Translations under genes and position numbers: made by a program
Notes under the pieces: model-generated
What the model was told of the DNA's origin: nothing
Database searches by the model: none
What the model saw: only the letters and a program-made list of their open reading frames with translations
Source: Homalodisca vitripennis
Taxonomy: Eukaryota > Arthropoda > Insecta > Hemiptera > Cicadellidae
Length of the DNA: 64,000 bases
Reading direction: 5' to 3'
Assembly: GCF_021130785.1 (NCBI RefSeq)
Contig: NC_060213.1
Location: 136,290,001 to 136,354,000, forward strand
Shown: positions 59,591 to 64,000 of the stretch, piece after piece
Numbering within the stretch: the stretch's first letter is position 1
Layout of the letters: each line of letters starts with the position of its first letter

Positions 59591-60030
59591 TAATTACGAC
59601 ATTTGTATATTTCAGTCATCACCTGTTTTTTCTTCCATTTATAATGTAATTTTTGTTTTAATTTTTCTGAGTTTTAAGGTGTTATATTTGTATAAAATGT
59701 GTATGCGTGTATGTGTGTGTGCGTGTGTGCTGTTCTATTGAAAAAAGTTGTAATAAGTTTAAAATTGATAAATTAAATAATTTTAAGTTAGCATTATTCA
59801 GTTTTTGGAAAAGTGTCCCAGTGTGTTGATTTATAATTTTAAATTATTATTGCCAATTTAACTTGACTTTTGTTATTCTTAGATTAGTACAGTATCATTC
59901 CTGCTAACCACTACAGACGGCATTCAAGCCATTGTAGATGTAGTGTTTTTTTATTGTATGTATTGTATTATATTTTGGTCAAAAATAAAAACACTTTTTC
60001 ATTCATTCATTCATTCATTCATTCATTCAA
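59591..60030 (+). repeat. LINE 3' UTR with ATTC tail
   Basis: Ends GGTCAAAAATAAAAACACTT followed by a CATT run (60000-60028). A TGTG-rich stretch lies at 59700-59730. No coding part is visible. Confidence 0.55.
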
Positions 60031-61309
60031 TATCCTAACATTTAGTATTATATCTCAATTTTGCAGTTTAGAAAGAAACACAATGTTTTCAGTGGAGTCT
60101 TTATTACATCGCTTTACAGACAACGGAGCTAATCACAAACCTGCGAACATACAAAGGAGGTTACAAAAAGAAACGGATTATAACATCTTTTAATACTATT
60201 TTCTAAGAAACAATGTCTACTCAAAGTTAATAGAACCACAAGAGTTCTTTTTTGCAATGGTATACAAAAGTGGCAATGGAATTGCCATTAAACCGTTTGA
60301 AATATCTCAGCTGTTTAAAACTGACTCGTTATACCTCCCTTAAGATTAAAAAAAAATATTGTAAAAATATATTTTTAATCAAATAACAAGCACGCTTGAG
60401 AAAGCGCTTGTTCTTAATATTGAAAGTTCTTTGTATTAAAGAAGCTAAGCAGTATTCAAATAACCATTATTAAACCCCGAAATACTTTGAGGCCCTTAGA
60501 TAAAAATTTAACACTGACGAATAATAATGATTGATTAGATAACGAATGCATTCTAAACGAATGTATACAAAGAATAATTATTATCTTGTATGATCTTTAT
60601 CCCGATAAAACACTGTTAATGTGTTACTATTTTCTGTTAGTGAGCACTTTAAAATAATAAATCTTAATTAATTAATATTAGTTTTTTGTGTTTTAGTAAG
60701 GGCAGTTTTGGTGTATTTTTGTAATCTGAAATATTTAATATTATAAACCCTATTATTCTGAGATTGGAAATGTTTAGTCAAAAGTACATAGGTACGTTAA
60801 AAATTGTTAATTTTAAATGAATGACACACTTGACTCCTTCCGTTGCCTTTATAACGTTAATTAACCAACTATAACATTAAACACATTACATTCACACACA
60901 TTACATTACACAGGTACATTCTGTAACTAGTATAATTTTGATTTCGATTAAATTGCTACAATGGGTGTTATGAACAACGTTATTGAATTCTCAGCGCCAG
61001 AAAGTAATTCAAATTAATTTGAGAACATTGCATTCAATTGTTTGAAAGATTCGTAGTGAGTGAATAGTTCGGCCTCTAGTTGTTAGACGTCCGACCAAGA
61101 TAATTCGAATTAATAGATACCGTACTTATTAGAATACCTTGAAAATGTTCAATTACAAATTGTATTCGAATATATGAAAACCCCAAGGTTCTTGAGTTCC
61201 ATCACCGTTTAGCGGCAATCTACTCAAGAAGTCTCTTCACTTGTTTTTTATTCCAACATTTTGCAATAAAGCTCAGTGCTATTAACAGATTTCAGTCCTT
61301 TAGGATGGT
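60031..61309. other. AT-rich stretch, nothing recognised
   Basis: No open frame, RNA gene or repeat recognised. Confidence 0.45.
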
Positions 61310-61548
61310 CACGAATATCGATGATTTCATATCATTCGATAGTCATGATCCGGTTGTGCTGGTGGTCGCTTATTATACTGCGGCCGATGTATAACACGAA
61401 AAGGTCCAAGTAACTTACATACAGCAGTGCACGAATATCGGTGATTCAATATCATTCGATAGTCATGATCCGGTTGTGCTGGTGGTCGCTTATTATACTG
61501 CGGCCGATTTATAACGCGAAAAGGTCCAAGTAACCTACATATGCAGTG
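61310..61548. repeat. 120-bp tandem duplication
   Basis: CACGAATATCG starts both units (61310 and 61430). They share ATCATTCGATAGTCATGATC and CGGTTGTGCTGGTGGTCGCT with few differences. A related core lies at about 1984-2045. Confidence 0.85.
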
Positions 61549-63158
61549 GCCCGGTTTGAATTTATGGTAATTTAGCTCAATTAAGAGGCTTGATACTTGT
61601 CCGACACGGTGTTATACTTGAGTCATCAGACATTTGTCTGCTCGCCAAAAAATACTGGCTTCCGCAGTCTGGCCAACCCTGCTCAGTCAGGTGCACCTGT
61701 GAGTTGTTCAGGCACAAGGAAGACAACTTGAAACCAATCTGTGCGTTTATAATCGTGCGATTTTTACCCCACCGCATTGATGGAGTTGAGTAATTTCTGT
61801 AATTACGAAGGGTGTTTGGGACTTTGAATAGTAAATTACTTTTTATTCTTATCAATACCGGTTTTTTACAAGTCGATCAAAAACACTGTTTCAAATGTTA
61901 ATATTTACAAATAAGGAGAATTCAGGATTGAACTAATTTGAATTTAAGTTTAACTTATTTTTAGATTTAAAGGTTTTAAAACATTTAAAATTTAAAAAAG
62001 TATCCTACTGCTCAAAATAATCAAACTGCAACCCTCCTACATTAATGATATGCCATCGAATTTGGCAGTGAAGGACAAGAAGTTTAGCTTATAAATGTTA
62101 ATCTGTATCTGTTATATACAGACTAGAACTTGAACTTGTATATTTACAAGATAAAAATTTCTATCAACATTCATAACTCCTATTTAAATCAGGCTGTTTT
62201 GTAATGTGGTTCTTTTAATTTTTGCGCTCTTTAATTAGGCTATATGAGCCGCATGGTGGGAGTTGTATAAAGAATAAAAATAAAAATTTATTAGATAGAT
62301 AAATAAATAAACAGAAATTGAGTAATTGTAACAGAAATCACGAATCGCATTCAGTTAAATTCGAATATACAAACTTACTGTTCAACGAAAAGACTTGTTT
62401 TAACGAATAATGACGTAGCCTATGTTAAAATTCTTTAAAATTGGTAGAAAGATAACACATACAAAACATGTTTCGCTAGGACTTTTTTGGAAATACACGA
62501 AAAAAGCTTAATAGAGAATACCTTTAGTGTAATACTCAACCCCCAATTATTTGAAACCGCAAAATGAATAAGTTTTACATTTTAATTTTGGATCAAATAA
62601 CAGATTTCAACTTTTACATATGTAGCCATATATTATTTATTAGTTCTGTTCTAGAGATAACTGTCAAATCGCTCTAACAGTCGCCCAACATCTCCTTCAT
62701 ACTTCGTCTCATGTAAATTCTGACAAGCAAATGATTAATGTGTTACACAATCTTCAATCTTACATCAACATCTTTATATCTTTCAACGGCGTTTGCATCA
62801 TTAAAGTTTTTATTTTAATCACCAATTTCAGATGCATTTAGAATTAAATATATTTAATAATACATCCAGCCAATGATTTGGTTACATAATGATGTAACCA
62901 TTTAATAGTAATAATAAGTAATGACTTTCCGATTAAAAATGGTTTAGACTATGAAAATAGTCTTGGGGAAAATTGAAGGTTCAAGATGTTGATAAAGCGT
63001 CGATGACAGTTGTTATTGAACAAGAAATCGTTTAAGTGTAAATGTGAATAGTAAAGATTGAATTCAAAACAAGCTCTGTAAAATACAAAGTAATTTTGAC
63101 TGGAAACTGTAATAATTAAATGTTAATATGATCAGTTTGAAGTTCAGTAAGCACTTAC
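61549..63158. other. AT-rich stretch, nothing firm
   Basis: The part at 61580-61800 is less AT-rich and open on both strands for 67-92 codons, but shows no domain or splice context. The rest holds nothing recognised. Confidence 0.35.
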
Positions 63159-63313
63159 TTTCTGCACACAAGCTCCTCTTCCAGATATTGCACCTGGAGG
63201 GTTTTCCTGATTTCCTTGAACTTCCAAATCAAATGAGTAGTCAATGTTTGAACATGCCCAACGTCAAACAGACTCCCCGGACGTAGAAACATCCACAACT
63301 TCTCCGACAGTCC
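63159..63313 (-). CDS. candidate internal exon of an unrecognised gene
   Basis: 155 nt between an acceptor preceded by a long C run (CCCCAAGAACAG/GGACTG) and a consensus donor (AAA/GTAAGT). The frame is open for 51 codons: GLSEKLWMFLRPGSLFDVGH, then LIWKFKEIRKTLQVQYLEEE, amphipathic and charged. It leaves in phase 2. No partner exon was found in the window, and the next exon would lie further left or the gene may be broken. I do not recognise the family. Confidence 0.45.
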
Positions 63314-63774
63314 CTGTTCTTGGGGGGGGGGGGAGCTTTAGCAGTTTCCCGGAGCTGTGGACTGCAGTGTGGTTACTTCGATCAGTTCATGCCGACAGTT
63401 CAGGAAGCAAGTCATTCCCAAGCCACCGCAGCATTTGGTTGAAAAATCTGAAACCGTGTAGCTGGACCGTGACTTTAGTGGGTGGGGAGGGTGGCTGAGG
63501 CAATGTCCTTGTAATCTGAGGTCGAGCAGTGCATTAATTCTAGAGATTTTGTTGGTATTACTGTACAGAATAGTTAGGAATTTCCTCAAGCGGTTGCACT
63601 GTCTGGATGGAGTGAATAGTCGATGAGTCCTCAATGTATGGAGCATTGATTTATCGTGATTTTAGTTAGGGCTTTTAGGAATTTCACCTTTCTTGCTCTT
63701 AGTCCTTAGGCTCTCGCGGCAGATGTCATTATTAACATCAAAGTCTTCCGGTAATGAAGTTGCTTCTTTACCCC
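63314..63774. other. window-end stretch
   Basis: A G run at 63321-63333. A minus-strand 102-codon frame overlaps this part but has no domain-like features. Nothing firm. Confidence 0.35.
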
Positions 63775-63960
63775 ACGTAAAGAAACATGTTCTTGAAATA
63801 TTTAGATCTTCCTATGGAAAGCCATCTTCAGTCAACAGGTGTATACACAGTACACTGAAACTGTCAGTAATAAGCAGTCGTCTGTAAAGGGGCGGAGCTT
63901 AATTGTGATTGGCTGATCTTAATCAACCACCGTCAAGTTATGAATAATATGGCCGACACA
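63775..63960 (+). repeat. retroelement-tail-like repeat, copy B
   Basis: Shares TTCTTGAAATATTTAGATCT, CCATCTTCAGTCAACA, GGGGCGGAGC and TTGTGATTGGCTGATCTTAA with the segment at 35865-36100. Confidence 0.45.
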
Positions 63961-64000
63961 TGCAATATAATTCGTAAATATACAAGTACTTGTGAAAATG

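Noticed and set aside
61577..61855. Overlapping open frames on both strands, 67 and 92 codons
   Set aside because: No domain, splice site or start context. Both being open at once points to base composition.
63338..63646. 102-codon minus-strand open frame beside the candidate exon
   Set aside because: Different frame from the exon, no domain-like pattern, and no splice sites linking it.

Overview
The window is AT-rich eukaryotic nuclear DNA. Two intron-containing genes, both on the minus strand, sit in a dense background of transposable elements, satellites and TA microsatellites. The gene families and repeat types (enkurin, insect-type GMC oxidoreductase, mariner/DD41D elements, arthropod LINE tails, DUF7869-type proteins) point to an insect. 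A hemipteran is my best guess, but this is inference, since no marker gene is present.

Layout: 1-8.5 kb holds no recognisable host gene, only a LINE 3' tail, a small element with repeated 18-bp motifs, and a dispersed repeat. 8.57-11.99 kb is a satellite of about 40 copies of an 84-bp unit with a higher-order period of 12-13 units. 12.6-23.7 kb is an enkurin gene: five coding exons giving 267 codons, plus a probable non-coding first exon under an RFX-type X-box. Its introns hold a broken mariner, a LINE RNase H remnant and a MITE. 26.4-29.2 kb is a complete-looking DNA transposon with 31-bp identical terminal inverted repeats, a 4-bp AAGT target duplication and a decayed two-exon gene of the DUF7869 type. 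29.2-34.6 kb holds LINE remnants and a 504-bp foldback MITE. 34.66-42.1 kb is a secreted GMC oxidoreductase (glucose dehydrogenase-like): five exons, 617 residues, all catalytic motifs intact, with repeat-filled introns. 43.06-45.11 kb is a 2-kb element with terminal inverted repeats. 47.8-49.9 kb is a decayed DD41D Tc1/mariner-type transposon with inverted repeats of about 398 bp. 50-64 kb is mostly repeats, with a few candidate small exons and a decayed coding-like tract.

The two host genes have no visible functional link. Enkurin is an axonemal/ciliary protein, and its X-box fits that role. The GMC enzyme is extracellular and FAD-dependent. The most unusual item is the 26431-29191 transposon. 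It ties a DUF7869-type protein, a family usually annotated only as uncharacterised, to a mobile element with clear ends, a duplicated target site and six copies of a 20-bp motif near its ends. A second, internally deleted element at 6.55-7.37 kb has a similar architecture.
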